DNA of 64,000 nucleotides from Glycomyces arizonensis DSM 44726 (GTDB lineage Bacteria; Actinomycetota; Actinomycetes; Mycobacteriales; Micromonosporaceae): contig NZ_AXWO01000018.1 of assembly GCF_000482705.1 (NCBI RefSeq), positions 1-64,000 on the forward strand, in the 5' to 3' direction. Shown here in pieces: positions 7,488-19,684 of the stretch. Both the position numbers and the translations under genes were made by a program. The notes under the pieces were generated by a model. That model saw nothing but the letters and a program-made list of their open reading frames with translations, made no database searches and had not been told where the DNA came from. The stretch's first letter is position 1, and each line of letters begins with the position of its first letter.

Positions 7488-9458
7488 TCACCCGGTCTGG
7501 AACGACCGCAGCGCCTCGTCGTAGACCTGCTGTGATAGCTCCCAGGACTCGGCGGGCCCGGCGATGAACACGCCGTAGGCGGTCCCGTCGCCGGCGTCCA
7601 CGATGGCCCAGATGGAGTGCCGCTCGGCCCCCGAGGCGATATCGGTGCCGGTGTATTCGATGACGGCGCCGCTCATCCCACCGAACTCGACGCCTTCGAG
7701 CCGGATCTGCTCGAGGTCGGTGGTGTCGGTGCCGAGGTCGTTCTCGTAGAAGTCGGCGAGGTAGCCCTGGGGGTCGCCCGCGCCGCGGTCGGACCCGGAG
7801 TAGAACCGCACCCACTGGGTGTCGTCCTCGGTGTTGTAGTAGGTGACGAAGTCGTCCTGCGCGAGCCCCTCACCCCAGGCGGACGGGTAGTCGACGCTGA
7901 AGCCGTCGCCTTCGTGGGTCGCGGTCTCGAAGCTCGGGCCAGTGTCCTCTTCTTCGCCGCCATCGCCTTCGGCGGGGGAGGCGGTCTCGGCGGGGCCCTC
8001 CGAGGCGGTCGGCGCGGGGTCTTCGGCCCCACCGCCACCGCCACCGCCGTCGAACTGCCACCGGTACACCACGTAGCCCAGGCCGAGGACGACGACGAGG
8101 CACACTGCCGCGATCGCGAGTTTCCTTCCGATGCCGGCCGGCTCGGGGGCCTCCTCGGGCTCGCGCGTGCGGGGGCGCGAGCGCGGCGGCGGGGTCGCCT
8201 GCCGGAACGAGCCGGAGGGCTCGGCGGCGCGCGTCGGAGCGCTCCCGGCGGGTATGGGGCCGGTGTTGCCCGCCAGCGGCCCGGAGAGCAGCTCGGCGAG
8301 CTCGCCTCGGACCTGCTCGAGGGTGTGCCGCTGGTGCGGCTCCTTGGCGAGCATCCCGCCCAGCAGCGGCGTGAGCGGCCCCGCGCCCCGGGGGCTCTCG
8401 GGCGGGTCCTGGACGACGGCGCGCATCGTCGCGACCGCGTCGCCGCGGTCGAACGGCGGCCGCCCCTCCACGGCCGCGTACAGCGTGACGCCGAGGCTGA
8501 AGACGTCGCTGGCCGGCTCGGCCGGGTGCCCCACGGCGCGCTCGGGCGCGATGTAGTGGGCCGAGCCGAGGACCTTGCCGGGAGTGGTGCCGCCGGAGAC
8601 CTGGTTCATCTGGGCCGCACCGAAGTCGGACAGGACGCAGCGGCCGTCGACGGAGATGAGGACGTTGCCGGGCTTGACGTCGCGGTGGATGATCCCCGCC
8701 TCGTGCGCGGCCTGGAGCGCCCCGACCAGCGCCAGGCCGATCTTGGCGGCGACGCGCGGCGGCAGCGGCCCGTCGGCGGTGAGGATGTCGGCGAGGCTGC
8801 GCGCCTGGAGCAGCTCCATGACGATCCACGGCAGCCCGGCGTGCTCGACGACGTCGAAGACGCGGATGACCGACGGATGGGACAGCCCCGCGGCGATCTG
8901 CGCCTCGCGCCTGGACCGGTCGATGAGCTGGACGCGCTCGCCCGGCGGCAGGTCGGGCGGCAGGAACACCTCCTTGAGCGCCACCTCGCGCCGCAGCACG
9001 GTGTCGTCGGCGCGCCACACCGAGCCGTTGCCGCCCTTGCCGACGAGGTCGACGAGCCGGTACCGGTCGCCGACCATGTCGCCGGGGCCGGCGTGGTGGC
9101 CCGCCGAGCCGGGGGTGTTGTAGCCGAACGACGACTGGGCCTGGCGGCCGTAGTCGTCCTCGCCGCCGCCGCCGACGGCGAAGCTCTGCCCGTAATTGCC
9201 GTAGCTGCCGCTGTCGCCGCCGTACGGCTGCTGCCGGTAGGCGCCCGAGGACCCGCCGTAGGGGCCCTGGTTGTAGGAGGACGAGTCGCCGAACCGCCCG
9301 CCGCGGGCATCGTGCGAACCCGACGGCGGCGACCCGTATGATGAATCCTCATAGGGCCCAGCGGCATCGGTAGATCGCTGCCTGGGCGGCACGCGCCCGG
9401 AGCGGGGGTCCTGCCAGGCACTGGGACCGCCGCGTCCGTAGTCTGCTGAATACGCCAT
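7488..9458 (-). CDS. Membrane Ser/Thr protein kinase with extracellular domain
   Basis: A 656-residue eukaryotic-type kinase. Residues 1-130 form a low-complexity Tyr/Gly/Ser/Gln-rich leader. The kinase domain spans ~132-392: glycine loop [10 protein letters not shown]162 in [13 protein letters not shown] 258-265, DFG 278-280 and APE 304-306. A Pro/Arg-rich juxtamembrane stretch leads to one membrane helix at ~446-466. A Gly- and acid-rich linker and a ~170-residue extracellular domain with no PASTA motifs follow. The ATG has GAGGAG 7 nt upstream. The C-terminal domain resembles the unassigned sensor-like ends of many actinobacterial kinases; the ligand is unknown. It is transcribed away from the mutase-like gene. 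Confidence 0.9.
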   Translation of the reverse strand: MAYSADYGRGGPSAWQDPRSGRVPPRQRSTDAAGPYEDSSYGSPPSGSHDARGGRFGDSSSYNQGPYGGSSGAYRQQPYGGDSGSYGNYGQSFAVGGGGEDDYGRQAQSSFGYNTPGSAGHHAGPGDMVGDRYRLVDLVGKGGNGSVWRADDTVLRREVALKEVFLPPDLPPGERVQLIDRSRREAQIAAGLSHPSVIRVFDVVEHAGLPWIVMELLQARSLADILTADGPLPPRVAAKIGLALVGALQAAHEAGIIHRDVKPGNVLISVDGRCVLSDFGAAQMNQVSGGTTPGKVLGSAHYIAPERAVGHPAEPASDVFSLGVTLYAAVEGRPPFDRGDAVATMRAVVQDPPESPRGAGPLTPLLGGMLAKEPHQRHTLEQVRGELAELLSGPLAGNTGPIPAGSAPTRAAEPSGSFRQATPPPRSRPRTREPEEAPEPAGIGRKLAIAAVCLVVVLGLGYVVYRWQFDGGGGGGGAEDPAPTASEGPAETASPAEGDGGEEEDTGPSFETATHEGDGFSVDYPSAWGEGLAQDDFVTYYNTEDDTQWVRFYSGSDRGAGDPQGYLADFYENDLGTDTTDLEQIRLEGVEFGGMSGAVIEYTGTDIASGAERHSIWAIVDAGDGTAYGVFIAGPAESWELSQQVYDEALRSFQTG

Positions 9459-9595
9459 TCGGCAACTCCTCGCGAGGGCTCTTCACTAGTTTGCCGTGTC
9501 CGCGCCACGCTCCGCATGCCGGGTTCTGGTCACACCCGAGGTGTTCACGCGATCGACCCTCCCGGAGCGGACGCCGAACCACTAGGATCTTGGAG

Positions 9596-11182
<1,587 letters not shown>

Positions 11183-11753
11183 CCCCATTGTCACCGAATG
11201 GCGGAAGCGCACAAACTGTCTGATGCCGCCATTGCGAACTCCGGGAATACTGGGCGCGAACGCGCCGCGAGGGGACGAATCGCGCGGCGGGTCATTGAAA
11301 AGTCGGATCAGGGCCGTAACTTTTGGTGTCGGAAAGCGTTATGCACCACAACGGGGTCCTCGGACGTACGGTCAGCAGCTGTTGCGCCACCATGCGCGCG
11401 GTCATTGATCACGCTGAGTGCCAATATGTTTCGATTTCGCGGCGAGCGGTGTGGCCCGCCGATGCGGATCACTGCGGAGGCGTAGCTCAACCGGACGTCC
11501 GCCGCGACGGAGAGCGATCGGGTTTAAGCTTGCCCGATCGGTCTCCTTTGGCGCTGATTCACTGATGCGAATTGAGAGGCGCGAAGGAATGTACACGCTC
11601 ACTGCGGAGAATGTCGTCGAAATGGGAACAGCAACCAAATCCAATGAGGCCCACCTGTCCGGTGCGAAGGCGTCCGAGCCCCGCCTCCTGGTGCCCGCTG
11701 CGCTGCCCTCGATCGGCATCACACCCGATCCCACCGCACCGGAGCCTCCCATC
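11183..11753 (+). promoter_or_regulatory. Long leader region of the amidohydrolase, with an inverted repeat
   Basis: A 570-bp stretch of lower GC than its neighbours. It holds an 8-bp perfect inverted repeat, CGATCGGG (11515-11522) and CCCGATCG (11533-11540), around a 10-bp centre containing AAGCTT; this could be an operator or a cis-acting hairpin. From ATG 11589 (GAGAGG 9 nt upstream) an in-frame extension of 55 residues runs into the amidohydrolase. Its composition is unlike the enzyme, so it may be untranslated leader or a true N-terminal extension. Confidence 0.4.
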
Positions 11754-12944
11754 ATGCCCACATCACTGCCCCGATTCCTCGACTCCTGGCTGGAAGCCCA
11801 CTTCGACGACCTCGTCGCCGACCGCCGCCACATCCACGCCAACCCGCGCCTGTCCCGCGGCGAGCAGGACACCGCCGACTACGTCGCCGAGCAGCTCGTC
11901 GCCGCCGGGCTCAAGCCGCAGCCCATCCCCGACGGCACCGGCCTGACCTGCGACATCGGCGACGGCGACCGGGTCATCGCGATCCGGGCGGACATGGACG
12001 CCCTGCCGATCCAGGACCCGAAGGACGTCCCGTACCGCTCGACCGTCGACGGCGTCTGCCACGCGTGCGGCCACGACGCCCACACGGCGATCCTCATCGG
12101 CGTCGGCCGCGTCCTCGCCGAGCTGTCGGCCCGCGGGGAGCTCCCCGGCCGGTTCCGGCTGGTCTTCCAGCCGTCCGAGGAGCAGTTCCCGTCCGGCGCG
12201 CCCACCATGATCAAGCACGGCGCGCTCACCGACGTCGCGGCGATCTTCGCCTTCCACTGCGATCCGCAGTTCCTCGCCGGGCAGGTCGGCGTGCGCAACG
12301 GCCCCCTCACCGCCGCCTGCGACGTCATGGAGATCCGCATGCGGGGCCGCGGCGGGCACACCTCCCGGCCGCACCTGACCACCGACCTCATCAACGCGAT
12401 GGGCCGCGTCATCGTCGACATGCCCGCGCTGGTCGGCCGCCGCATCGACCCCAGGCACGCCGTCGCGATCGTCTTCGGCGCCGTCCAGGCCGGCGAGGCC
12501 GCCAACGCGATCCCCGAAGAGGCCCTCGCGCGCGCCACCATCCGCATGCAGGGCCGGGAGACGTGGCAGATGATCCCCGACCTCGTCCAGGAGGTCACCC
12601 GCTCGGTCGCCCGCTCGGCGGGCGTCGAATGCGAGATCGAGTACCGGCGGGGTGTCCCGCCGGTGGTGAACGACCGGCTCGCCTCGGCGATGTTCGCCGG
12701 CGCCACCGCCGCCGCCCTCGGGGACCAAGCCGTCGCCGAGGCCCCCATGTCGATGGGCGGCGAGGACTTCGCCTACTACCTCGAGCAGGTGCCCGGCGCG
12801 ATGGCCCGCCTCGGCGTCGGCCGCCCCGGCGTCGCGTGCGACATCCACCAGGGCAACTTCGACATCGACGAGGCCGCGCTCGGCCACGGTGTGCGCGTCA
12901 TGGCCCACACCGCGCTCGCCGCGGCCGCCAGTCCGGCGCTCTGA
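11754..12944 (+). CDS. M20 family metallo-amidohydrolase
   Basis: A zinc/manganese amidohydrolase of the M20D type (N-acyl amino acid, hippurate or IAA-amino-acid hydrolase-like). Metal and catalytic motifs from ATG 11754: ADMDALP near residue 80, GVCHACGHDAH near 100, SEEQ near 140, FAFHCDP near 165, GGHTSRPH near 200, and GGEDFAYY near 345. The start is ambiguous: ATG 11754 gives 396 residues, the normal family length, with GGAG upstream, while ATG 11589 gives 451. The physiological substrate is unknown. It converges with the gamma-glutamylcyclotransferase gene across a perfect hairpin. Confidence 0.85.
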   Translation: MPTSLPRFLDSWLEAHFDDLVADRRHIHANPRLSRGEQDTADYVAEQLVAAGLKPQPIPDGTGLTCDIGDGDRVIAIRADMDALPIQDPKDVPYRSTVDGVCHACGHDAHTAILIGVGRVLAELSARGELPGRFRLVFQPSEEQFPSGAPTMIKHGALTDVAAIFAFHCDPQFLAGQVGVRNGPLTAACDVMEIRMRGRGGHTSRPHLTTDLINAMGRVIVDMPALVGRRIDPRHAVAIVFGAVQAGEAANAIPEEALARATIRMQGRETWQMIPDLVQEVTRSVARSAGVECEIEYRRGVPPVVNDRLASAMFAGATAAALGDQAVAEAPMSMGGEDFAYYLEQVPGAMARLGVGRPGVACDIHQGNFDIDEAALGHGVRVMAHTALAAAASPAL

Positions 12945-12961
12945 ACGGCACTTCGAGCAGC

Positions 12962-12997
12962 GACGGCGGCGGGGAGGATCGCCTCCCCGCCGCCGTC
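12962..12997. terminator. 16-bp perfect hairpin between convergent genes
   Basis: Arms 12962-12977 and 12982-12997 with loop ATCG lie 17 bp after the amidohydrolase stop and 7 bp beyond the end of the convergent minus-strand gene. The position suggests a bidirectional terminator. Confidence 0.8.
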
Positions 12998-13004
12998 TCG
13001 CGTC

Positions 13005-13448
13005 TTATTCGGCGGTCGGGCGCTTGCGCAGCGCCGCCACGTAGTCCTGCGGCGCCCCCGCGGCCTCGGCCGCGCGCATGATCTCGTCCAGGTACCACTG
13101 GCTCGGCAGGCCGCCCTCGAAGCCCTCGAAGACGTACAGCCACACCGGGCGGTTCGCCTCCAGCGTCGCCGCCTGGAGGTGCATCTTGCGATACAGCCCG
13201 GAGTTGAGGCCCTCGAGCTCGTCGAGGACCGCGCGGTCGGCCGGGTCCAGGTCGTAGAGCGCGACGAACACGCGCTCCCCGGGGGCCTCCACGACCGTGG
13301 CCACCGCGGACTCCCAGCCCAGGTCGGCCCCGGCGAACGTCAGGCGCCAGCCCTCGAGCCAGCCCGTCCCCACCAGCGGCGAACGCGGGCATGTCGCCCG
13401 CATGCGGGCGGGGTCTAGATTCGAGCCGTACGCGGCATAGAGATGCAC
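13005..13448 (-). CDS. Gamma-glutamylcyclotransferase-like protein
   Basis: A 147-residue protein with the GGCT fold. The substrate-binding YGSNL motif lies at residues 7-11 and the putative catalytic glutamate in LDELEGLNSGLY near residue 87. GTG 13448 puts YAAYGSNLD at the N-terminus, as in the family; an upstream ATG at 13517 would overlap the divergent lpdA start. Family members cyclise gamma-glutamyl amines to 5-oxoproline, but many bacterial members have unknown substrates. It diverges from the LpdA gene with 62 bp between starts. Confidence 0.8.
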   Translation of the reverse strand: MHLYAAYGSNLDPARMRATCPRSPLVGTGWLEGWRLTFAGADLGWESAVATVVEAPGERVFVALYDLDPADRAVLDELEGLNSGLYRKMHLQAATLEANRPVWLYVFEGFEGGLPSQWYLDEIMRAAEAAGAPQDYVAALRKRPTAE

Positions 13449-13510
13449 GACTCGAAGATACCCTGGAACCTGCCCGAACAGCAGCATCCCCGACACCGAA
13501 AGGCGCAACC

Positions 13511-14896
13511 GTGGCACGAGTAGCGATCATCGGCGGCGGTCCGGCCGGATATGAGGCCGCCCTCGTGGCGGCCCAACTCGGCGCCGACGTCACCCTCATC
13601 GAATCGACCGGCGCCGGAGGCGCCTGCGTCCTCTCCGACTGCGTGCCGTCCAAGACCTTCATCGCCGCCTCCAACGTCCTCACCGAGATCCACGAGAGCA
13701 CCCCGATGGGCGTCGGCGCCGTCGACACGACGATCGACGCCAAGGCCGTCAACGGCCGCGTCAGGCGCCTGGCCACCCAGCAGTCCGCCGACATCGCCCA
13801 GAAGGTCGCCGCCGCCGGCGTCGAGATCGTCTACGGCCGCGGCGCGCTGCGCCTGGACAACCGGCACAACTACGTGCACGAGCTGCGCGTCACGCCGCTC
13901 GAAGGCGAGCCGTACGACACGGACTGCGACATCGTCCTCATCTGCACCGGGGCCACGCCCCGCACGCTGACCTCGGCGCCGACCGACGGCGAGCGGATCC
14001 TCTCCTGGCGCCAGCTCTACGACCTCGATGAGCTGCCCGAGCACCTCATCGTCGTCGGTTCCGGCGTCACCGGCGCCGAGTTCGCCTCCGCCTACCTCGC
14101 GATGGGCTCGCAGGTCACGCTCATCTCCTCGCGGGACCGCGTCATGCCGCACGAGGACGCCGACGCGGCCGAGACCGTCGGCAAGGTCTTCGAGAAGCGC
14201 GGCATGGACATCCGCAACCACTCGCGGGCCGCGGCGGCGCGCCGCACCGCCACCGGCGTCGAGGTCGAGCTCGAGGACGGCACCGTCGTCGACGGCAGCC
14301 ACGCCCTCATCTGCGTCGGCTCCATCCCCAACTCCGACGACCTCGGCCTCCACGCCTACGGCGTCGACGTCAACGAGCGCGGCTTCATCCCCGTCGACAA
14401 GGTCTCGCGCACCAACGTCCCCGGCGTCTACGCCGCGGGCGACGTCACCGGCGTCCACGCCCTCGCCTCGGTCGCGGCCATGCAGGGCCGCATCGCGATC
14501 TGGCACGCCCTCGGGGAGGCCGTGCGGCCGCTCAAACTCGCCAACGTCGCGGCGAACGTGTTCACCGACCCCGAGCTGGCGTCCGTGGGCGTCAGCCAGT
14601 CCGAGGTCGACGCGGGCAAGGTCGACTGCCGGGCCGTGCTGCTGCCGCTGTCGTCCAACCCGCGCGCGAAGATGGTCGACCGCACCGACGGGTTCGTGAA
14701 GCTGTTCGCGTGGAACTCCTCGGGAATCGTCGCCGGGGGCGTCGTCGTCGCCTCTCGGGCCTCTGAGCTCATCACCCCGATCGCGCTGGCCGTCGAACAG
14801 CGCCTCACCGTGGAGCAGCTGGCCCGCACTTTGACGATCTACCCGTCGCTGTCGGGCTCGATCGCCGAGGCCGCGCGCCAGCTCATGGAGTACTGA
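13511..14896 (+). CDS. lpdA: LpdA-type NAD(P)H-quinone dehydrogenase (flavoprotein disulfide reductase family)
   Basis: A 461-residue FAD/NAD(P) two-dinucleotide-fold protein: GGGPAGYEAA at ~8, the redox region GGACVLSDCVPSK near 36, the NAD site VGSGVTGAEFAS near 182, and the FAD site YAAGDVTG near 310. The His-Glu dyad that defines lipoamide dehydrogenase is absent: the C-terminus reads IYPSLSGSIAEA, with Tyr in place of His. This matches the quinone-reductase subgroup typified by Mycobacterium Rv3303c. Unlike that protein as I recall it, both CxxxxC cysteines are present here. GTG start at 13511. Confidence 0.85.
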   Translation: MARVAIIGGGPAGYEAALVAAQLGADVTLIESTGAGGACVLSDCVPSKTFIAASNVLTEIHESTPMGVGAVDTTIDAKAVNGRVRRLATQQSADIAQKVAAAGVEIVYGRGALRLDNRHNYVHELRVTPLEGEPYDTDCDIVLICTGATPRTLTSAPTDGERILSWRQLYDLDELPEHLIVVGSGVTGAEFASAYLAMGSQVTLISSRDRVMPHEDADAAETVGKVFEKRGMDIRNHSRAAAARRTATGVEVELEDGTVVDGSHALICVGSIPNSDDLGLHAYGVDVNERGFIPVDKVSRTNVPGVYAAGDVTGVHALASVAAMQGRIAIWHALGEAVRPLKLANVAANVFTDPELASVGVSQSEVDAGKVDCRAVLLPLSSNPRAKMVDRTDGFVKLFAWNSSGIVAGGVVVASRASELITPIALAVEQRLTVEQLARTLTIYPSLSGSIAEAARQLMEY

Positions 14897-14902
14897 ACAC
14901 GG

Positions 14903-14944
14903 CGGCGGTGCCCGGTCCGCACAAGCGCGGACCGGGCACCGCCG
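14903..14944 (+). terminator. 18-bp perfect hairpin 3' of lpdA
   Basis: Arms 14903-14920 and 14927-14944 with a 6-base loop begin 6 bp after the stop codon of the LpdA gene. A separate AT-rich palindrome lies 120 bp further on. Confidence 0.8.
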
Positions 14945-15066
14945 AATGAGAGCGCGGCTGGACGCTCCGCCCCAGCTCGCGCGGACCCGCACCGGGACCA
15001 TGCTCGGCATCACCGTGTGCGTGGTACTGATCCGCATTTGCACGGACCGGACTGGCACCACCGACC

Positions 15067-15155
15067 CTATAGCCTATAACTCATACATATATCATGTCTT
15101 ATGGCTATATCTTATAGCCTGAAATCCTGTAGGCTATATCCTATAGGATTTCAGG
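15067..15155. repeat. AT-rich TATAG palindrome cluster at a convergent junction
   Basis: An AT-rich island inside ~70% GC DNA. It contains CTATAGCCTATAA (15067-15079), further TATGGCTATAT and TTATAGCC pieces, and a long hairpin with arms 15118-15133 and 15140-15155 (15 of 16 bases complementary). It ends 7 bp before the 3' end of the minus-strand permease gene. The same core occurs at 18147-18176, 38651-38704 and 41641-41653, each between convergent genes. Probable bidirectional terminator or protein-binding element; function inferred. Confidence 0.7.
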
Positions 15156-15161
15156 CTGCGT

Positions 15162-15917
15162 TCAAGCGTCTCTGCGGCGCATCGACCACCAGGCCGCCGC
15201 CAGTGCCGCCGCCGTCCACAGCACCAGGATCCCGATCCCGCCCCAAGCGCTGTAGTCGCGACCGAACTGCGGGTCGCCCGGCACCGTCATGTGCATGATG
15301 ACCATCCCGACCTGGTCGGGCAGATACTGCGCCACCGGTTTGATCGCCTCGACGTTCCCCAGGCCCTGCGAGGACAGGAACAGGATCGGCAGCAGGACCG
15401 ACAGCGCGATCACCGTGCTGCGCACCATGACCGCGACGGCCGCCGTGAACACGCTCAGCAGGGTGAGGTGGATCCAGCCGCCCAGCAGCACCTCGATCGT
15501 CCACCATTCGGTCAGCGGCGCGGCCCCGTCGCCGATCGTGAACCGGACCAGCGCGAACACCGCCGACTCCACGATGAGCGCCGCGGCCCCGACGGTCAGG
15601 CCCACCGCCGTCATCTTCGCGGCGAACAGCCTGCCGCGCGAGGGCACGGCCGCCAGCGAGGCCCGGATCGTGCCCGTCGAGAACTCCGAGCCCACGGTCG
15701 CGACCGCGAAGGTGACGAGCACGAGCTGCCCGGTGAGGAGTCCGAAGGAGACCGGGAGGATCGCATCGTCCGCCGGGCCGCCGGGATCGAACGCCCTGGC
15801 GACCATCCAGCTCAGCCCGAGCGCGACGGCCGCGAACAGGCCCAGTGTGATCACTGTGGATCGAACCGAGCGGACCTTCACCCATTCGGCGGCGATCGCC
15901 GATCCCAGCGCGCTCAT
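15162..15917 (-). CDS. ABC-2 type transporter permease
   Basis: A 251-residue membrane protein with about six hydrophobic segments. It carries the ABC-2 family landmark GSEFSTGTIRASLAAVPSRGRLFAAK near residue 77, which resembles BcrB/NatB-type permeases. It overlaps the upstream ATPase by 4 bp (ATGA), so the two form one exporter operon. The cognate substrate is unknown; relatives export peptides or confer resistance to cell-wall antibiotics. Confidence 0.85.
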   Translation of the reverse strand: MSALGSAIAAEWVKVRSVRSTVITLGLFAAVALGLSWMVARAFDPGGPADDAILPVSFGLLTGQLVLVTFAVATVGSEFSTGTIRASLAAVPSRGRLFAAKMTAVGLTVGAAALIVESAVFALVRFTIGDGAAPLTEWWTIEVLLGGWIHLTLLSVFTAAVAVMVRSTVIALSVLLPILFLSSQGLGNVEAIKPVAQYLPDQVGMVIMHMTVPGDPQFGRDYSAWGGIGILVLWTAAALAAAWWSMRRRDA

Positions 15918-16645
15918 CGGCCCCCACCGCCTTGGAACTCGACCGAAGCGCCCGTCAGGCGCATGAACGCCTCCTCCAGTGTCGAGCCGCTGTTCGCGGC
16001 GATGAATTCCTCAGTGGACGTGTCCGCCAGCAGGCGCCCCCGGCCGATCACCACCAGGTGCTCGGCCGTCAGCGCCATCTCAGCCATGAGGTGGCTCGAG
16101 ACGAGCACCGTGCGGCCCTCGGCCGCGAGGCGCTTGACCAGGTTCCTGATCCAGATCACCCCTTCGGGGTCGAGCCCGTTCACCGGCTCGTCGAGGATGA
16201 GCACGTCCGGATCGCCCAGCAGCGCCGCCGCCACACCGAGGCGCTGGCGCATGCCGAGGGAGAACGTGCGCGCGGTCTTCCCGGCGACGTCGGCCAGACC
16301 GGTCTCGTCGAGGACCTCGCGGACCCGCGAGGTCGGCAGGCCGTTCGTCTTCGCCAGCCACAGCAGATGATTGAAGGCGCTGCGGGACGGATGCACCGCA
16401 TCGGCCTCCAAGAGCGCGCCCACCCGCGTCAGCGGGCGCTCCAGCTCGGCGTACGGCCTCCCGTCGATCAGGGCCCTGCCGCTCGTCGGCCGGTCCAGCC
16501 CCAGGGCCATGCGGATGGTCGTGGACTTGCCCGCGCCGTTGGGGCCCAGGAAGCCGGTCACGCGGCCCGGTTCGACCGTGAACGACAGGCCGTCCACCGC
16601 CGCCTTCTGGCGGTACCGCTTCGTCAGCTCGTGTATTTCGATCAC
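15914..16645 (-). CDS. ABC transporter ATP-binding protein (BcrA-like)
   Basis: A 243-residue ATPase: Walker A GPNGAGKST near residue 35, Q-loop region, signature SLGMRQR near 130, Walker B VLILDEP near 152, and switch His in SSHLM near 185. The C-terminal ~40 residues are typical of bacitracin-type exporters. Partner of the permease at 15162-15917. The divergent histidine kinase / response regulator pair starts 90 bp away, suggesting that the two-component system controls the exporter. Confidence 0.9.
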   Translation of the reverse strand: MIEIHELTKRYRQKAAVDGLSFTVEPGRVTGFLGPNGAGKSTTIRMALGLDRPTSGRALIDGRPYAELERPLTRVGALLEADAVHPSRSAFNHLLWLAKTNGLPTSRVREVLDETGLADVAGKTARTFSLGMRQRLGVAAALLGDPDVLILDEPVNGLDPEGVIWIRNLVKRLAAEGRTVLVSSHLMAEMALTAEHLVVIGRGRLLADTSTEEFIAANSGSTLEEAFMRLTGASVEFQGGGGR

Positions 16646-16734
16646 GCTGCCACCGTAGGAAGGCCGCGGCCCCGGCGATAGTCGCCGAACGTCGCGGGCC
16701 GGTGCGACGAAAGAGGACCCGTACGCTGAGCCGT

Positions 16735-17511
16735 ATGACTACCCTCCTCGTCTGGCTGGCGGTCGGCATCGCGCTGTGGCAGCTGTACCGGCGCACCGCG
16801 CGCGAACGCGAGGCCGCGGTCCAGCGCGAACGGCTCCGCATCGCCCGCGACATGCACGACAGCCTCGGCCGCAGGCTCGGCCTCGCCGCCGTCCAGGCGG
16901 GAGCCCTCGAAGTCACCGCGGACGACGAGACGAAGGCGGCGGCGCGCCGTGTCGGCGACGCCGTCCGGGCCGCGGTCGACGACCTGCACGACCTGGTCGG
17001 CGTCCTCAGAGACGGGTCGCCCGGCGCCGAACACGATCTGACCGGCGTCGCCGCGCTCGTCGCCGACGCCGAGCGGGCCGGGGCCGAGGTCGAACTGGTC
17101 CAGACCGGAACGCCGATCGCGCTGCCGCCCATGGCTGACCGGGCGGCCTACGGCGTCGTCGAGGAGGGGCTCGCCAACGCGGCCAAGCACGCCGGGGGAC
17201 GACCGGTGAAGGTCGCGATCACCTGGGAGGACGACGCGCTGCTCGTCTGTGTTGCAAACCCTGTGTCCAACCCTGTCGGCGGCGAGGGAGGCCCGTCCGG
17301 AGGCTTCGGACTGACCGGTCTGCGCGAGCGCGTCGAGGCGGCAGGCGGCCTCCTCGACGTCCGCGCCGCGGACGGGCGGTTCCAGCTGAGCGCCATGCTG
17401 CCGGTGACCGCGCCGAGGCGGCTGCGCGGCGTGGCACTGGCCGGGGCCGTCACGATCGCCGTGCTGATCGCGCTCCTGCCGGTGAGCGTGGTCTCGGGGG
17501 CCCAGCCGTGA
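16735..17511 (+). CDS. Sensor histidine kinase (HisKA_3/NarL-type)
   Basis: A compact 258-residue kinase. One hydrophobic segment lies at residues 2-17 and another at ~230-250, so both ends are membrane-anchored with the catalytic part between. The phosphoacceptor is His41 in ARDMHDSLGRRLG, the ATP domain has ANAAKHAGG (N box) near 145 and GFGLTGLRERV (G box) near 195. There is no extracellular sensor domain, as in intramembrane-sensing kinases. The start is ATG 16735. Its stop overlaps the response-regulator GTG (GTGA). It diverges from the ABC exporter, its probable target. Confidence 0.9.
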   Translation: MTTLLVWLAVGIALWQLYRRTAREREAAVQRERLRIARDMHDSLGRRLGLAAVQAGALEVTADDETKAAARRVGDAVRAAVDDLHDLVGVLRDGSPGAEHDLTGVAALVADAERAGAEVELVQTGTPIALPPMADRAAYGVVEEGLANAAKHAGGRPVKVAITWEDDALLVCVANPVSNPVGGEGGPSGGFGLTGLRERVEAAGGLLDVRAADGRFQLSAMLPVTAPRRLRGVALAGAVTIAVLIALLPVSVVSGAQP

Positions 17512-18134
17512 TCCGTGTCCTGGTGGCCGACGACGAGCCGCTCGTCGTCGAGGGCATCCGCACTGTCCTCGAATCGGCCGGCGACATCACCGTGGCGGCG
17601 ACCGCCCACAACGGACGCGATGCGCTTTCCGCGGCCGACGGCGTCGACGTGGCGCTGCTCGACCTCAATATGCCCGGGCTCGGCGGCCTCGACGTCCTCG
17701 AACGCCTTGGCGCCACCCGCGCGCTGATCCTCACCTCCTTCGGCGACCAGGACAACGTGCTCGCTGCCGTCCAGAGCGGCGCGGCGGGGTTCTTGCTGAA
17801 GACCTGCGCGCCCGAGGAGCTCATCCGCGCCGTCCGCGCCGTCCACGACGGCGAGGCCTACCTGTCCCCGGCCGTCACAAGGCAACTGCTCCACTTGGTG
17901 CGGCCCGCCGCCGTGCCGAGGCGCCGCGACGCCGTCCAGCGGCTCTCGCGCCTGGCCGCACGCGAAAGGGAAGTCTTGGAGTTGCTCGCCGAAGGGATGC
18001 CGAACGCCGAGATCGCGCGCCGCGCGCACATGAGCGAGGCCACGGTGAAGACCTACGTCAGCCGCATCCTGGCCAAGCTCGAATGCGACAACCGCGTCCA
18101 GGCGGCCCTCCTCGCCCGCGACGCCCGCACCTGA
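17508..18134 (+). CDS. LuxR/NarL-family response regulator
   Basis: A 208-residue regulator: receiver domain 1-120 with acidic pocket ADDEP and phosphoacceptor Asp52 in LLDLNMPG, conserved Thr/Ser (LILTSFGD) and Lys (LLKTCAPEE). The LuxR-type helix-turn-helix at ~143-205 includes LAAREREVLELLAEGMPN and EATVKTYVSRILAKL. It is translated from a GTG overlapping the kinase stop. Likely activates or represses the divergent ABC exporter operon. Confidence 0.92.
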   Translation: MIRVLVADDEPLVVEGIRTVLESAGDITVAATAHNGRDALSAADGVDVALLDLNMPGLGGLDVLERLGATRALILTSFGDQDNVLAAVQSGAAGFLLKTCAPEELIRAVRAVHDGEAYLSPAVTRQLLHLVRPAAVPRRRDAVQRLSRLAAREREVLELLAEGMPNAEIARRAHMSEATVKTYVSRILAKLECDNRVQAALLARDART

Positions 18135-18146
18135 GCGAGGCGAGCC

Positions 18147-18176
18147 TATAGCCCATAAGATGATTATAGGCTATAA
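18147..18176. repeat. TATAG palindrome at a convergent junction
   Basis: Arms TATAGCCCATAA (18147-18158) and TTATAGGCTATA (18164-18175), 11 of 12 complementary, with a 5-base loop. It sits in the 62-bp gap between the response regulator and the convergent GuaB1 gene. It contains the full 13-mer TTATAGGCTATAA shared with three other junctions. Confidence 0.7.
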
Positions 18177-18196
18177 GGTATAGGTGGATTGGGACG

Positions 18197-19645
<1,449 letters not shown>

Positions 19646-19684
19646 CTAGGTGGTGTACGGCGCGTGGATGCACCGCCGGGCACT

